Assembly (NCBI GenBank): GCA_032717465.1
Contig: CM064690.1
Span: 28,759,153-28,823,152, forward strand
DNA length: 64,000 bases
Direction of reading: 5' to 3'
DNA from: Coenobita brevimanus
Lineage: Eukaryota; Arthropoda; Malacostraca; Decapoda; Coenobitidae
Notes under the pieces: model-generated
Told to the model about the DNA's origin: nothing
The model's input: the letters and a program-made list of their open reading frames with translations, nothing else
The model's database searches: none
Shown: one piece after another, positions 1-11,387 of the stretch
Numbering within the stretch: the stretch's first letter is position 1
Layout of the letters: each line of letters opens with the position of its first letter
Made by a program: the position numbers and the translations under genes

Positions 1-186
1 TCCCAAGCAAGGTGTCTGTGTTAGGGGGAGGAGCTGAAGGTTGCATTGTGGTGGTATGGCATGGGTGGTGTCAGGAGAAATGTTTATGTTAAAAATGATT
101 TCATATTTGTGCTCCAATTTCATACTGAGTGAGTGTATTTTTGTTTTGGTTTCATTCTGGAAATGATTGTGTTGTGTATATTTAGA

Positions 187-410
187 GGATCCATCCATCC
201 ATCACCCAATCATATGTTGCCCCATGGGGAGCCTAGGAGCCCAGGGCTTGGTAAGTTGGTCCTGACATTTAAGATGAGAGTGACCAGCTTCATTCACCCC
301 CGAGTGGCATTACGTGAGCAGTACACCCCTACCACTGCATGGATATAAACCTACACAGGCTCAGCCTGATGGGAGTGCCTTAATTACCCATTAAACCACC
401 AGGTGCCATA
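187..410 (-). repeat. tRNA-derived SINE (left copy of inverted pair)
   Basis: On the minus strand there is a polymerase III A-box-like head (tggcacctggtggttta at about 393-410) and a B-box-like ggtttatatcc (341-351), followed by a 3' body and a GGAT-type tail (about 187-202). The right copy at 2330-2530 is the same element in the opposite direction. Homology continues past the head to about 660, including a segment with a polypurine run. Confidence 0.75.
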
Positions 411-660
411 ATTTGGTTATATGGTTACCACTCAGCATAGTAAATGGTTTTCCTGGGTTACAGGAAACCATTTGGCATGTCACTCAGTGTAGAGTCACCC
501 ACAGGCAGATGGAAGAGGAAAGAATGAAGGAAAGAAAGACAGAAGAGAGAGTGTAAAGTCACCCGTAGGCAGAAGGAAGAGGAAAGAATGAAGGAAGGAA
601 AGACAGAAGAGGAAGGAAGGGAGGAAATGGCAGACACCTAAAGCAGCGCTACATCTAGTG
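411..660 (-). repeat. extension of the inverted repeat beyond the SINE, with GA-rich minisatellite
   Basis: This stretch is repeated in inverted form at about 2130-2329 (shared blocks such as caggaaaccatt and cagcgctacatc). Between them lies a duplicated purine-rich unit (gaagaggaaagaatgaagga), twice at about 510-600. The whole composite unit, not just the SINE, was duplicated or is one longer element. Confidence 0.6.
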
Positions 661-1210
661 AGTGGATGGTAAGGGATTAATATATGAGATGTCCTCCTTT
701 TGTCCCCATTTCTGGCTGTGTGGCTGTGTGAGTAGTGTCTGCTTTTGTAATCTTGTGTGTGGGTTTTGTATCTTGCAGGAGTGCTATAAGTTATGATTGC
801 GAAGAAATTGTTTTAATCTCTTGTTTGGGGTTAAAGGCCATTAGTGTTATCTGAGTGTTTTTGTGCATGTTTGAGGCATTGTGCATCTGAAGTGTGCCTG
901 TATTATAGATGCAGTGTATGTGTGCAGGATCTAAGTTGTGATTATGTGGTTGTGTGAGTGGGAGGGGTTGGTGGAGGATGGGGGGAGTTTATTTGGTGTG
1001 GCATGAATGTTTGTGGGTGTTGCACCTGTCGCATACCCATGTTCTTTGGTTGTCAGGCATCTGTTGGTGTAGTGCATGTGATGTGGATCCATTCTCTACA
1101 AGATGTGCTTTAATCAGATCCATGTGTTTATCTTACTATCATCAAGCATATTTATAGTATTGTGTTTGGGGCCCAGAATTGTTTTCAGTCTCCAACTAAT
1201 GTTAAAAGCA

Positions 1211-1239
1211 GGGAAATGACTGTTGGAGAGTCATTTCCC
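1211..1239. other. short perfect stem-loop in prel intron
   Basis: gggaaatgact and its exact reverse complement agtcatttccc enclose a seven-base loop about 225 bp before a prel exon. It is too short for a microRNA precursor and may be chance. Confidence 0.3.
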
Positions 1240-1464
1240 GTAAGGAAAAAACACCATAGGGAGCAGCTGCGTCATGCAGGAGACAGTGCCCTGCCAGACT
1301 GGACCAGGGTTCATCACGCAAGAGGTTTCATTCCCAGGCAGGAGGTGCATGTGCTTCATGCCACAAAGGACAGCTGTGGCACCAAGTGAAGGCTCCTCTC
1401 CATCACCATATAGCTGGGTGAATCTTAGGAGCCAGAGAATGTTAACCTAAATTATCATCCTCAG

Positions 1465-1672
1465 TTCCCATGTACTCTCCGAAGACACCGTAGTGAGGAA
1501 AGTTGTAGGCCACCAGCTTCACTCCAAGCGTCTCCTGACCAAGACCAACCGCATGCCCAAGTGGGGAGAGCGTTTGATCAGCGCCCGCAATGTTAGCGTG
1601 ATCGAGGAATCCATTGTAGATCCGGATAAGAAGGAAGTCTGCACTTACACCAGAAATGTTGGGCTGACAAAG
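1465..1672 (+). CDS. prel: prel coding exon a (first in window)
   Basis: The acceptor is cctcag before 1465 and the donor is gttagt at 1673. The first base completes a codon from the missing upstream exon; the exon ends in phase 0 (AAG). It encodes HVLSED... through the hallmark LLTKTNRMP and the VIEESIVDP strand of the PRELI beta-sheet. The exon sits between inverted SINE copies (187-660 and 2130-2530). Confidence 0.92.
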
Positions 1673-4600
1673 GTTAGTGTCAGTCAACTTCTTTACTCTG
1701 GTGATGTATATATATGATCTTTGATTATGACTGATGAATTGACATTTTTTTTTTACAGGTTAAAAAGGCCTTTTGTACTGAACAGGTTACTAAAGGCTGT
1801 ACCTAACCCCTCCAGGTTGAAAAGTCCTCCCTTAAGTATTTCTTCTTTTACTCTAGCTTAAGAATATATTTTATACAGCTTATAAAATTCATATTGAATG
1901 AGTTAGTGAAGGCTATATCCAACCCCTCCATATTGAACCCCTTCCCCTATAAGTTGAATAAAATTGTCTGGAGGAGGGAAGAGTATAATATAGCTATCAT
2001 CAGATTCAAGGCATTAAGAGGATGCGAAACATAACAGAAGGCAAGGTGGGTAATGAACAGGATGGATTTTGAAAGGGTAGGGGTACATGCAGTCCTCTCT
2101 CTCTCCTCTCTCTCTTTGTGGGGACACTCACCATCCACTCACTTGATGTAGCGCTGGTCTCGGGTGGCTGCCCTTTCCTCTCTTCCTTCCCTCTTTCCTT
2201 CCTTTCCCTTATCTTTCTTTCCTGTTCATTCTGTCTACAGGTGGCTCTACATTGAGTGACAAGCCAAATGGTTTAATGTACACCAGGAAACCATTTTCTG
2301 CACTGGGTGGTAACCATATAACCAAACTATGGCGCCTGGTGGTTCAGTGGGTAATTAAGGCACTTCAACTGGATAGAGCCTGTCGGTTTATATCCAAGGG
2401 GTGGTTGGGGTTTATTGCTCATGTAATGCCACTCAGGTTTGAGTGAGGCCGGTCACTCTCATCTTAAATGTCAGGGCCAACTTGCCTAGCCCTGGGCTTC
2501 TATGCTTCTCAGGGAACAACACAGGATTAGATGATGTATGTTTGTATGTATAACTTTTTGCTCATGATGGTATGTGAATGGTAAAATGGACTCCAAATGT
2601 GGTGGTTAGGTGATATAAGGTTTAACTGTTGTGCTGTAATATATACTCTGTATTAAAAGCTTACTTGAAATATTAGCATTATAAGTGTCACGTAATGTCA
2701 GAGATGAAAATTTGCCTACTGTTCCACTGCATCTGCCTCATATTTGTAGCATGTCCTTCACTTTCCTCCCAGATGCATCATATCAGAGAGCATCGTCTGT
2801 GGGAAGAATCTTTTGGTAGTGAAACTTGCTAGGCCTTTCAGAAGTTAGGAGTACAGCAAATTGGGAAGTAGAAGTGACATGCTAGGCAAACTTTTGGCCC
2901 TGAATCTACAATTTAGCCAGCATTAATGTATGTTTTGCCTTGTGAACCCCAGGTGATGACATGCATAGAGAAGGTGACGTACAAACCATGCCCAGACAAC
3001 CCACAGTGGACAGTGGCAGAGAGAAAAGCATGGATAGATTCGAAGATTTTTGGCTTTGGTTATGCAATTCAGGTAAAGTTTGCCCATCTCTCTCTACTGA
3101 ACTTTTATCCTGAGGTGAATAAAGCTTGACTGTCTGAAGGTAACAAGAATAACTGTCACCAGATGGAGGCAGTTATTATTCAGTAATTCTAATGGACCCA
3201 TTATCTTCCACTAGACGTTTGGAGTCGAGCGCTACAAGAAGAACATTCAGAAGACAAACATGGGATTCACGTATGCCTTGAATCGACTCTTCCCTGTCTC
3301 TGAGTCTAAGCCAGACTCCACCCATGCTCATCACCCCACCCTTGAGGAACGCAAACAAAGGTACAGCTGTAGTTTAATCATTATTCTAATCCAATTTCTC
3401 ACTATTTTGTTGAAGTAGGTATCATACATTTTGGAGCAGTAATATCAATTTAGTTTTGTAGTTGATCAATGATTAATCTTTTTTGCACGAATCTGAGAAG
3501 TTTGTTGACTTTAAAAGATTGCAGGTCAGGGTTTTTTAAAGTCATTGCTTGCTGTCTTGTTATTTATGATAATGAATTGATTTGATATTGGTGTCCACAG
3601 GTGTACCACTGAGGGAAAAATTTTATCTGGTATTTTACTTCTGCCTCTCACTTTTCTCTGTTGGCAAAAATTCCATAGCTGAGGGAGGTTTGGTATGTTT
3701 TTCTACTTACAGATTATTCTTTTTGATGTGTCAGGAAGATGATAGACAATTCCAAGGTGTAAAGTAGATGTTGATGTAGGAATAGTGGGCTAAACCTTGT
3801 CCCTGATTGTACAACAGGAAATTAGGAAATGGAAATACAGAGGTAGGGAGAACTATCAATGTATGTTATAAAATCAGAATCATCCTCAACACCCAATGCC
3901 TTTTCATTCTTTAGCCTGTTGAACGCGGTCTTCACTTGTACCATTGTCTCATTCTCAGGAACCATGTTTCTCTTTAGGAAACCCATCCACTAAATGATCA
4001 CTTCTTGAAATACAAAGTACAGTAAGACCTCACTATAACAGACTAATTGGGGCCCAAGCCATTCCAAAAAATACGAAATTCCGATACAAATGACATCCGG
4101 ACATCCTCCTGCTTACCCAGACTTTTCCCGATGTATCAGACATTAGTCCGGATCGCACAAACGGTTTTAAATTGTTTTGACTACCATTGCAGTACTGTAC
4201 TGTTATAACTTCACTACATTAATCAAATGGTATATTATATATAATAATACTGTACTGTACATTGATAAACATGTCTTTTATGTACCTTATTGTGGTGAAC
4301 ATAGCTGAAGTGGTCAGGCAGTCTGGACTACTGCTGGCTTTATTGGACTTTTTCCGATGTACAGTATAGGAATTTAGTCCGGTAGCTCCTTGATTACGAT
4401 AAAAGCGAATTCCGATCTGTTGAAGTCCATTATGTTGAGGTTTTACTGTACTGCTTTATGGTAGTTTGGGGATATCTATAGTTTTTCTTGCAGGCAGTAA
4501 GACCTGCTAGTGTAGTGGTTGGAACATGTCAGTATACACTGTATTTGATCCACAAGAAGTCTATCTATCTATCTATTGTCAGACGCCTCAATCCCGTTTG

Positions 4601-5272
4601 GGGTGGCCTCAAACAAATCGCCTCCACGTCGCCCTGTCCCCCGCAATTTCACTGCCCTGCTCCCAACTCACACCCCACTCTCTCATATACCTCTCCACCC
4701 CATCCCTCCATCTCATCCTCGGCCTCCCCCTCCCTCTTCCCCCCTCCACCTCACTCACATACACTGTCTTCGTCAGTCTTTCACCCTCCATCCTCTCCAC
4801 ATGGCCAAACCACCTCAGTGTGTTCCTCATAACGCTTCCTATCACATCCACATCCACACCACAATGTGGAGTTATTTATTTATTATTTATTTTATTTATT
4901 GTTTTTAAATCAGGACCTTCAGGGAAGAGATGTAGACTGATGTTCATGACCCTATATAATGTGATTCCCCCCCCCCCCCAGTATAATCAAGAGGTACATT
5001 ATGGCATTTTAAAGCTTTCATCATAAAGACAGAAATAAAATCCTATCTGATTCAGCATTTTTCACCTTTTTCTACAACACCCATATCAAAATGTCCCAGC
5101 CTTGGGCATCTACACCTTGAAAATAGTACTGTAATATGGGATAGACTTACCATTTTTCTTATTTGTTTCCAGGTTAAAGGAAGCTGCCAGGGAAACGGCA
5201 AAAAGAGCAAAGGAGCTGGCACAGGAGAAAGCTGGACCCATTTATGCCGCATGTGAGGGAGTGAAAAGCTGA
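1465..5272 (+). CDS. prel: PRELI domain protein, PRELID1/prel type (5'-partial, four exons)
   Basis: Joining exons 1465-1672, 2953-3072, 3215-3360 and 5173-5272 gives an open frame of about 190 residues ending in TGA. The first residues (HVLSEDTVVRKVV) and the motif RRLLTKTNRMP-like 'KRLLTKTNRMPKWGERL' match the PRELI/MSF1 domain of PRELID1 rather than PRELID3. The last exon encodes an amphipathic LEA-like helix (KEAARETAKRAKELAQEKAG), as in PRELID1. Family members work in the mitochondrial intermembrane space with TRIAP1/Mdm35 and carry phosphatidic acid between membranes for cardiolipin synthesis. About 30 N-terminal residues (the MVKYF...RYPNPYS part of the family) are missing; I find no such exon at 1-1464, so they should lie before the window. 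All junctions are GT/AG and phase-consistent. Family assignment is strong; the paralogue call is fairly strong. Confidence 0.93.
1900..2020. repeat. copy of the 'agacgattttattcagc' dispersed element
   Basis: The stretch contains gttgaataaaattgtctgg at 1955-1973, the reverse complement of a motif seen many times near 53-55 kb, with flanking 'aacccctcc' and 'ccccttcccc' blocks. A related copy is at about 6050-6150 and a weaker one at 22500-22630. It is likely a small MITE family. Confidence 0.45.
2130..2530 (+). repeat. tRNA-derived SINE with upstream extension (right copy of inverted pair)
   Basis: The A-box-like ggcgcctggtggttcagtgg (2331-2350) and B-box ggtttatatcc (2385-2395) are about 34 bp apart, as in tRNA-derived promoters. 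The body ends near 2530 in ggattagatgatg. A 3'-end fragment of the same family is at 34577-34669, where the tail is a clean GGAT array. Confidence 0.75.
2953..3072 (+). CDS. prel: prel coding exon b
   Basis: The acceptor is ccccag before 2953 and the donor gtaaag at 3073; both ends are phase 0. The 40 codons (VMTCIEKVTYKPCP...) align with the PRELID1 segment containing the conserved W..E.R.AW motif, here WTVAERKAWIDSKIFGFG. Confidence 0.92.
3215..3360 (+). CDS. prel: prel coding exon c
   Basis: The acceptor is ccactag before 3215 and the donor gtacag at 3361. The exon starts in phase 0 and ends after two bases of an Arg codon. It encodes FGVERYKKNIQKTNMGFTYAL, the C-terminal helix of the PRELI domain, then a hydrophilic linker with several His and Pro. 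Intron b-c is only 142 bp. Confidence 0.92.
4020..4448 (+). mobile_element. pogo/Tigger-like MITE, copy 1 (429 bp)
   Basis: It starts cagtaagacctcactataac and ends in the inverted form gaggttttactg, flanked by TA on both sides (4018-4019, 4449-4450). Termini of the type CAGTAnAACCTCgnTATAA with TA duplication are typical of Tc1/mariner-superfamily pogo/Tigger elements. It has no transposase ORF, so it is non-autonomous. A second copy is at 14228-14651. It lies in the last prel intron. Confidence 0.85.
4556..4863 (-). mobile_element. LINE 3' end, GATA-tailed family (copy A)
   Basis: Read on the minus strand it encodes NTLRWFGHVERMEGERL, then GGRGRGRPRMRWRDGV and RATWRRFV before a stop. This is the conserved C-terminus after the reverse transcriptase of one group of animal non-LTR retrotransposons. 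After the stop come a short 3' UTR and a (TAGA)n tail, seen here as tctatctatctatcta. It is 5'-truncated, as usual for target-primed insertion. Confidence 0.82.
5173..5272 (+). CDS. prel: prel terminal coding exon
   Basis: The acceptor is tttccag before 5173. The first base completes the split Arg codon and the frame runs to TGA at 5270-5272. It encodes the LEA-like helix KEAARETAKRAKELAQEKAG and a short tail. The alternating Ala/Lys/Glu pattern fits the tandem LEA region of PRELID1. Confidence 0.93.
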
Positions 5273-5421
5273 AATTCGGTCAGAATAGTGATAAAACTGA
5301 AGATTGCAAGTTGCCAAGGATAGATTTGATGTTTTTTAAATTATCACATTAGAGACATTAAGCCCTCATCATTTTACCTTCCTTTGATCCATTTGCCACA
5401 GTATATTATAGAAAATTGCAC

Positions 5422-5427
5422 ATTAAA
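5422..5427 (+). terminator. candidate poly(A) signal for prel
   Basis: ATTAAA lies 150 nt after the prel stop and is the nearest recognised poly(A) hexamer. Canonical AATAAA hexamers occur further on (6111 and 9101), so a longer 3' UTR is also possible. Only cDNA could decide. Confidence 0.35.
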
Positions 5428-8200
5428 GTTCCATAGCCATTTATAAAGCTTAATTCCAGTTTCCTGCATTTTATAAGACCAGTTATATGGAACAGATCTG
5501 ATATTTAGAACACATCTTTGATGCATAATTAGGATTGTTTGTATAGGATAAACTGCATACTAGGTAGTCCTGGTACAGTTATTCACTTGATTTATATTGT
5601 TTCTTCTTTTGCTATAAATTGATGCTATTTGATATTTGTACATACCGGTAGGTAAAGGAAACATAATGCACACTGGCTCTGTGATGTAAATAATGCTAGT
5701 GATTGTTTATTATGGTGAATTGCCACTTCTTCTCCAGCAGTATTTTGCTAAAGTATTATTAGATGGAGTTCATCAGAAGTTAATGACAAAAGCTAATTAG
5801 GGAAATATTTAATGCCTCATTCCAAATTAGAGGCTAAGTTATTGTTGAGAAATTGATAGCAAATTGTAAAGAAGGTTTGAAACTGGGAGACTGGAACTTC
5901 AGTCATCGTTTTAATGGTTCCTAAATACTATATACTTGAAGCACTCTCATATTTAACCCCTTCTAATTTGATGACAGTTTTCCATTTCATTCTTGATACT
6001 CACAGATGATTCCATTCAGTTTAAGAGAATGGCACTACACTGAAGGACTTAATGAAGGCTATATCTAACATCTCCAGTGCAAAAAATCATCCCTAAGCTG
6101 AATAAAAGTGTCTAAATAAAAAACACATCATCAAATTTAAGGGGCTGAAGATACCAGAAAGTCCAAATAAAATGGGCAAGCATTCCGTCCGGAAGTTCTT
6201 TGTGTCGAAGGGAATCCTGGGAACGGGTGTGTGTAGCGAGAGGGGTTTTTGCAGTATTCCAAACACATCAGCCATTTCTTGTTCATTCCATATCATCCAT
6301 GTCAGTGTGGATGGGAAATATATGGAGGTCCAGGCATGTCTTTATGTTCAGTGTGAAAGAGGCCAAAAGACCAGATGAAACCAGCTGTGGATGCAATAAC
6401 ATTTTTGTATATCTGTGCAGTAAGTCCTTGTTGTGTCACTCCCCCTCCCCCTTTTATGATTATTATTATTTTTATTACTTAAATCCACAGTAAATTACAG
6501 AAAAAAAAATCAGTTGATGTTATATTGTTCCCTTTATAATTTAACAGTTCCCAAACTTAGAGTACCAGTTGTGGTAAAAAGTAGTGATACTTTAGAACAT
6601 ATCTCAAAACATGTCACAAGGACTGTCTATACTTAATTCATCCCTCAGTGTAACACACTACTGTATTGCCAGAAGCATGTAATGAAATAAGTGTCTTTTT
6701 AGAATGAGAGATTCGAAATTTGCTTCTTGGGAATTGAAGTTTGGTTTTTTGGAGTTGTTGAAAAATCATTCACAGTGTAACTATCCCCTCCTCATGACCA
6801 CAGTGCTATAGAGAGGAATGGGAGGTAAAACTGTATAATGTAACGCAGTCAGTGAGATCATGACCCAGTAGAGTATTTTATGTAATTTGTACACTGTAAT
6901 GTAGACCACATCTTGCAGTGTTTGCAGTCAGTATTGACCTAATGCACTCCAGTTTACAGTTAGAATATCATTTGACAGGTACTTGTCTGCCCGTTAATAT
7001 TTTCCCTCCTTACCGCGAGAGCTTAACATCGTTTGGTGATATACATTGTGATTTACTGACTAGAAGTATTCATGTTTAAAGTAACATGCCAACTCATTCC
7101 ATCTAAATGTTTACTTACCCCTTCACAATGTACATAATAGACTGCAGAATGTCTCAGGATGGAGGTACTGATACTTCTGTACTTGTCAGGATTTTAGTGT
7201 TTGTACTGTTATCAACAAAAGGTCTGTTGCCTGCCACATTTCTCTTCATGGACTTTTAAAATTTGTCTCTTGAATCTGAAGCAAACAACACTAGTGACAC
7301 TGGTCTGTAGGCAAATAGTCATCAGAGTTTTTTGCTGCAGATTCACCAGTCTGATTTTCAAAGTCCTGGGTGAGAGAAGCAAGGGAGTTGACTACTTTTT
7401 TTTGATGATACTACCCAGGATTGGGATACACAAACACACTTGCAATCAGTTTGCTGTTGTAACTGGTTTTGATATGCAGGAGGAACAAGGAGGCTGTAGT
7501 AACCTCCCCTTTGTCCTGTTCCAACTTCATAAATGAATCTGAAGTTGCAGCATGAAAAGTAAAGCAGGTTGTAACTCTTTTCTGCAGGAAGATCAAGGAA
7601 AAGGCTGCAAATATTCCTTTGGTTCTTCTTGTGAAAACCAGTCTATCATGGGATATCAGTTGAGAATCCCACTTCAAGACAAAAATGTGCCATGCCTGTT
7701 GGTTGTCAGGTTCCTGTTAACAAATATACACATTAAGCACAGTGGACCCAAGGCAGGATTATCTGCTGACTACTAGTAATGTTTAATGTGGGAGTTTAGT
7801 GACCCCTTCCCACCCATTTTTTATATTGATTTTTCTTCACTTTGCAGTCATTACTTGTTAGACCAAACTTGGGGCCATCCAGTGTTTATGTTAGATAAAA
7901 CATACTTTTCTTGTATGTGTTGATTTTGTATGAACATTAGTTTTGCAAGTAATGTTTGGCTGGATGTACTCTTCTGTAATTTTCAGTTGTGTTGCTATAT
8001 AGTTTTAGTCATTTTGTCAGGTTTGTTGATTAAGAATAATGTACCTGCTCTGAACTGGAAATCTAATGTAGCTTAATGTACTGTACTGTATTGTCAGTAT
8101 TGAAATAATGAAAAAACTGTATTGCAGGTTAGGATTATGCTCTTAACTCAGGAAAAAGAATTGCTTCACATGAGAACAGGTTATAACAATGTGACAGCTT
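5428..8200. other. intergenic DNA, no gene seen
   Basis: After the prel 3' end I find unique AT-rich sequence with no conserved coding exon on either strand. The open frames at 6172-6493 and 7201-7776 have no recognisable domain. One weak copy of the dispersed 'gctgaataaaagtgtct' motif is at about 6099. Part of this could be a long prel 3' UTR. Confidence 0.5.
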
Positions 8201-8204
8201 TTAC

Positions 8205-8420
8205 ATTTACAGTACAACATCCGCGGGAATAACTCGATGTATAGCAATTAGCCGTGGTGTTTACTCACTCTTGTACCCTTGGCTGGAGGGAAGTCTGTCT
8301 ACAGTAAAACCTTGATGTAAAGTACCCCGATCGATTGGATATAAGATTTAGTAGACAGTATGAAGCGACTGGACTTCTGTCATCTGTAACAAACATTGTT
8401 CGTTAAATGGGGCGCAGTGG
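8205..8420. repeat. degenerate pogo-like MITE termini
   Basis: acagtacaacatccgcggg (about 8209) and acagtaaaaccttgatgta (8299) both resemble the TA-flanked pogo-type TIR found at 4020 and 14228, but I cannot pair them with matching opposite ends. They are probably fragments of one or two old elements. Confidence 0.4.
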
Positions 8421-9399
8421 GTTGCAATACATATGTTTCATGAAGCAGTTGTACTATGTATTTTCAAACATGCTTGAAATCCCACCCGAGGATTGGGCTT
8501 CCCTTCCAGTTGATCTGGTATAATGAAGTTGTATAGCCAGTTTGTTTTTATCAGACAGAACTGGGACACTCAAAATGTGAATATTAAGTGGTAGTTGCAT
8601 GAAATTTTACGAGCCCTACCTATGATGCAGGAATATTTCTGCATGGTTACTAGTCAAATTTATCCTTCAGTCCAACTACACCTGGCCATCCCCTAAGCTT
8701 AAAAGGGGCTATGGATCTTTGTGAGATAAAACAAACCAACTACAGGGTTTCACTTTAATGAAGACCTGTTTCTCAACTTTATGGAGATGGTTTAAAGCTT
8801 TACTAAACTACATGAGCAACAGTCCTCAGTTACAGTGTTACTTGTGCAGTTCAAATAAGCTGTGAACTACCAGGAAGAGATCTGTACTTTGTGTAAAACC
8901 GTGGCTGTGGTACTGTATCTTTCAAATAGGGTCCGAGGGTGAGTAGAGACTGTGATGCAGGAGTGCACAGTGTTACAGGTTTACTAATACAGTACTTGCA
9001 GCAGTTGTTCTTTGTCATAGATAGACATTAGGAATCGCATTGTTATCTGTATTGTAAGCCTTCTCTACATTGCCATGAAAATTGTGCATTACTGTAGTGG
9101 AATAAATTTGGATAATGAATTTGTTTGTGTATCCATTCTACAATAAGTGCTTAACTGCTTCTATCTTATGGTAAATGATGATGATGATGGAGCTAAAGAT
9201 GTCAGTGGTGATGATGACGGTGATGGTGAATGGGGGAGCTATTGATGATGATAATTATGATGGTGACAAAATGATGCCACTTCTTTGTGTGATGCCAAGT
9301 TTGGTCCCCAGGCTTGTCAGATTCCCTATTTCTGTTTACCCAGCAGGACAATTTAGAACATGACAAAGGAAGGCTGTAATCAATAGTTATGTGTTAGTC

Positions 9400-10336
9400 T
9401 GGGAGTTCTGTAGATGTCTGTGAGCATCTTGCCTTGACAGTAAATGTAGGAAAGAGTAAAGTGATGCTATTGAGAGAGAAGGTGACTCCCAGTGTGATGT
9501 TACAGTGAATGGAGAAAGACTGGAATTGGTGAGTGAGTTCAAATATCTGGGTACAGTGACAGACAAGAGAGGAAAATGTGCAAAAGAAGTGGAAAGTAGA
9601 GTGACAAGGAGGGAAAGTAGCTGGTGTTATAAAGGCCTTGATAAGAAACAGAGGCTTGAGTTTTGCAGCCGCATGAGGCTTACATGAGGGAGTGTTTGTG
9701 CCAACTTTAACATATGGGTGTGAGACTATAGTGTGGCATGAAAATGAGAAGCCAAGAGTAAGAGGAGTGGAGATGGGACTGCTGAGAAATATATGTGGAG
9801 TACAGAGAGAGGACAGGATACGGATTAATGTGATTCGTGAAAGATGTGGAGTGAGGAAGTCTGTGGGCACCAAAATCGAAGAGAATGTACTGAGATGGTT
9901 TGGTTGTGTGGAGAGAATGGATGACAACAGAGTGGTGAAAAAGGTATATCTGAGTGAATTTGAAGGAGGGAGGGGGCATGGTAGGCCAAGAAGGTGGAGG
10001 GATATGGTGGATGAGCATGTGAGGAAGAGAGGTATGGAAGTTGGTGAGGGTAAGAGACTGCCGAGACCGATCTGGCTGGACAAATTTTGTGTGGAGAAGG
10101 GATTTGGCACCTTTTTTTAATGTGACAGCATTTAGATTGACTCTATCAGAAATGTATTTGTGAAGTTACAGAATGTGGTGTAAGTTTTTTTGGCCTATCT
10201 GATGGAGCCAGGATTCCATGGGCTTAAATGATGAGTGAATGGAAGCGTGGCCCGTTGAACTGGGCAAACTTAGGCTGTCTGCTCCTCACCCTGCCCTAGG
10301 ATGGGAAAGGAGGTCCAGATGATGATGGTGATGATA
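9400..10336 (+). pseudogene. LINE reverse transcriptase C-terminal remnant with (GATGAT)-type tail
   Basis: It includes VNVGKSKVM (about 9440, RT palm end), then in another frame NGERLELVSEFKYLGTV (from 9505), a stop at 9684, then PTLTYGCETIVWH, RERCGVRKSVGTKIE, LRWFGCVERMDD and GRGHGRPRRWRDMV up to TAA at 10118. These are the ordered landmarks of the end of a non-LTR retrotransposon ORF2. At least one frameshift and one stop show that it is dead. The 3' UTR ends in gatgatgatggtgatgat. It lies about 0.9 kb before thoc3. Confidence 0.85.
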
Positions 10337-11079
10337 GTCTGGGAGAAGACTAAGGATTGAAAAAACTGAATGTCTGCCTCTAGGAAGGCTACATCTAATC
10401 TTCCAGTCCGCATCGTCTCTCCATAACTATTAAACTGCCTAGAGGTGGCAAGATGACTGAAAATTCATCATTGGAGTATGGCTGAGCAGACTCATTGACC
10501 ACAGGTAAACAACTGCCTCTGTGGGAGTCTATCCTACATACAAATATAGTCATCACATACTCCTGTAGGGATCCTGCTTTTTTTTTTTTTCTTAAAGGAA
10601 GGACCACCTAAAAGCTAGTAGCTGGCAAGATTGTTCCTTCCACTGAAACATAAACAAATCAAAATCCTTGTGATGGACAGTTCCTCACTAAGGTCGGACC
10701 AGGGTCCTTCCCCATGGCGAGGTACAGTGATATAAGAGGTTTGGCTCCCATGTGTATGCCGCAGCTACTTCCTCCTGCGTGCACAGCGCCACCACTTGTA
10801 GGCTCCTTGTCAGTGTCACATCATTGGAGGGAAGGGATTCCAGTGCAAACAGACGCGCAAAAGTGAGCTGTACGTCAGTTATTCGAGGATGGCCCTCTTC
10901 TATGGTACTATAATGGGTACTGGGTAGCCTAAAGTGTGTGCGTATGCTAACAGAAACAACATGAAATATTTTTAAAAAATGAAATTAGTGTATTTTTAAA
11001 TTAATAACGTTTATACTGAATTTTTATTATATACTGATGCTTGTTTGGGTAAATGATATGTTCATTATAATTTTTAAAA

Positions 11080-11204
11080 TACGAGCGGCCGAAAAAGTTT
11101 TATTGGTTTGTTTACAGTGGAGAGGACGACGCCGCGTGAGGTGGGTGTAGGGAGGGTGGTTTGAGTTTTTGACCTGACCCATCTCAAAGGACCCAAGAAG
11201 CAAG
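11080..11204 (+). promoter_or_regulatory. probable promoter-proximal region / 5' UTR of thoc3
   Basis: The AT-rich intergenic DNA changes here to a CpG-containing stretch (gagcggccg, gacgacgccgcgtgag) directly before the THOC3 start codon. I see no TATA box. The ATG at 11205 has A at -3 and G at +4, a good context for translation initiation. The transcription start itself cannot be read from the sequence. Confidence 0.4.
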
Positions 11205-11387
11205 ATGGGGGTGTACCTGGACGACATGAAGAAGTATTTTGAGACCCATAATAAACAGAAGGAGTACGTGGGTCACAACTCGAAGGTGCACACGATCGGG
11301 TGGAACGCTGACGGGAGACGACTGGCCTCTGGTTCCTACGACAAGTGTGTCACCATTTTCGTGTTTGACAGCCACAGGGAGACGTTG
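11205..11387 (+). CDS. thoc3: thoc3 exon 1
   Basis: It starts at ATG (MGVYLDDMKKYFETH) and ends in phase 0 at a gtgagt donor (11388). It encodes residues 1-61, the N-terminal helix and first WD40 blade. The frame-open extension beyond 11387 leaves THOC3 similarity at once, which supports the donor. Confidence 0.95.

Noticed and set aside
1..1464. Search for the missing N-terminal prel exon
   Set aside because: No frame with the expected WDQV..AFW.RYPNPY segment is present. The stretch holds a SINE, a GA-rich repeat and intron-like DNA.
4488..5026. Three overlapping + frames of 110-166 codons
   Set aside because: They are antisense to the LINE C-terminus encoded on the minus strand (4556-4863).
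9394..10110. 238-codon minus-strand frame opposite the LINE remnant
   Set aside because: The + strand carries the recognisable reverse transcriptase C-terminus; the minus frame is its antisense shadow.
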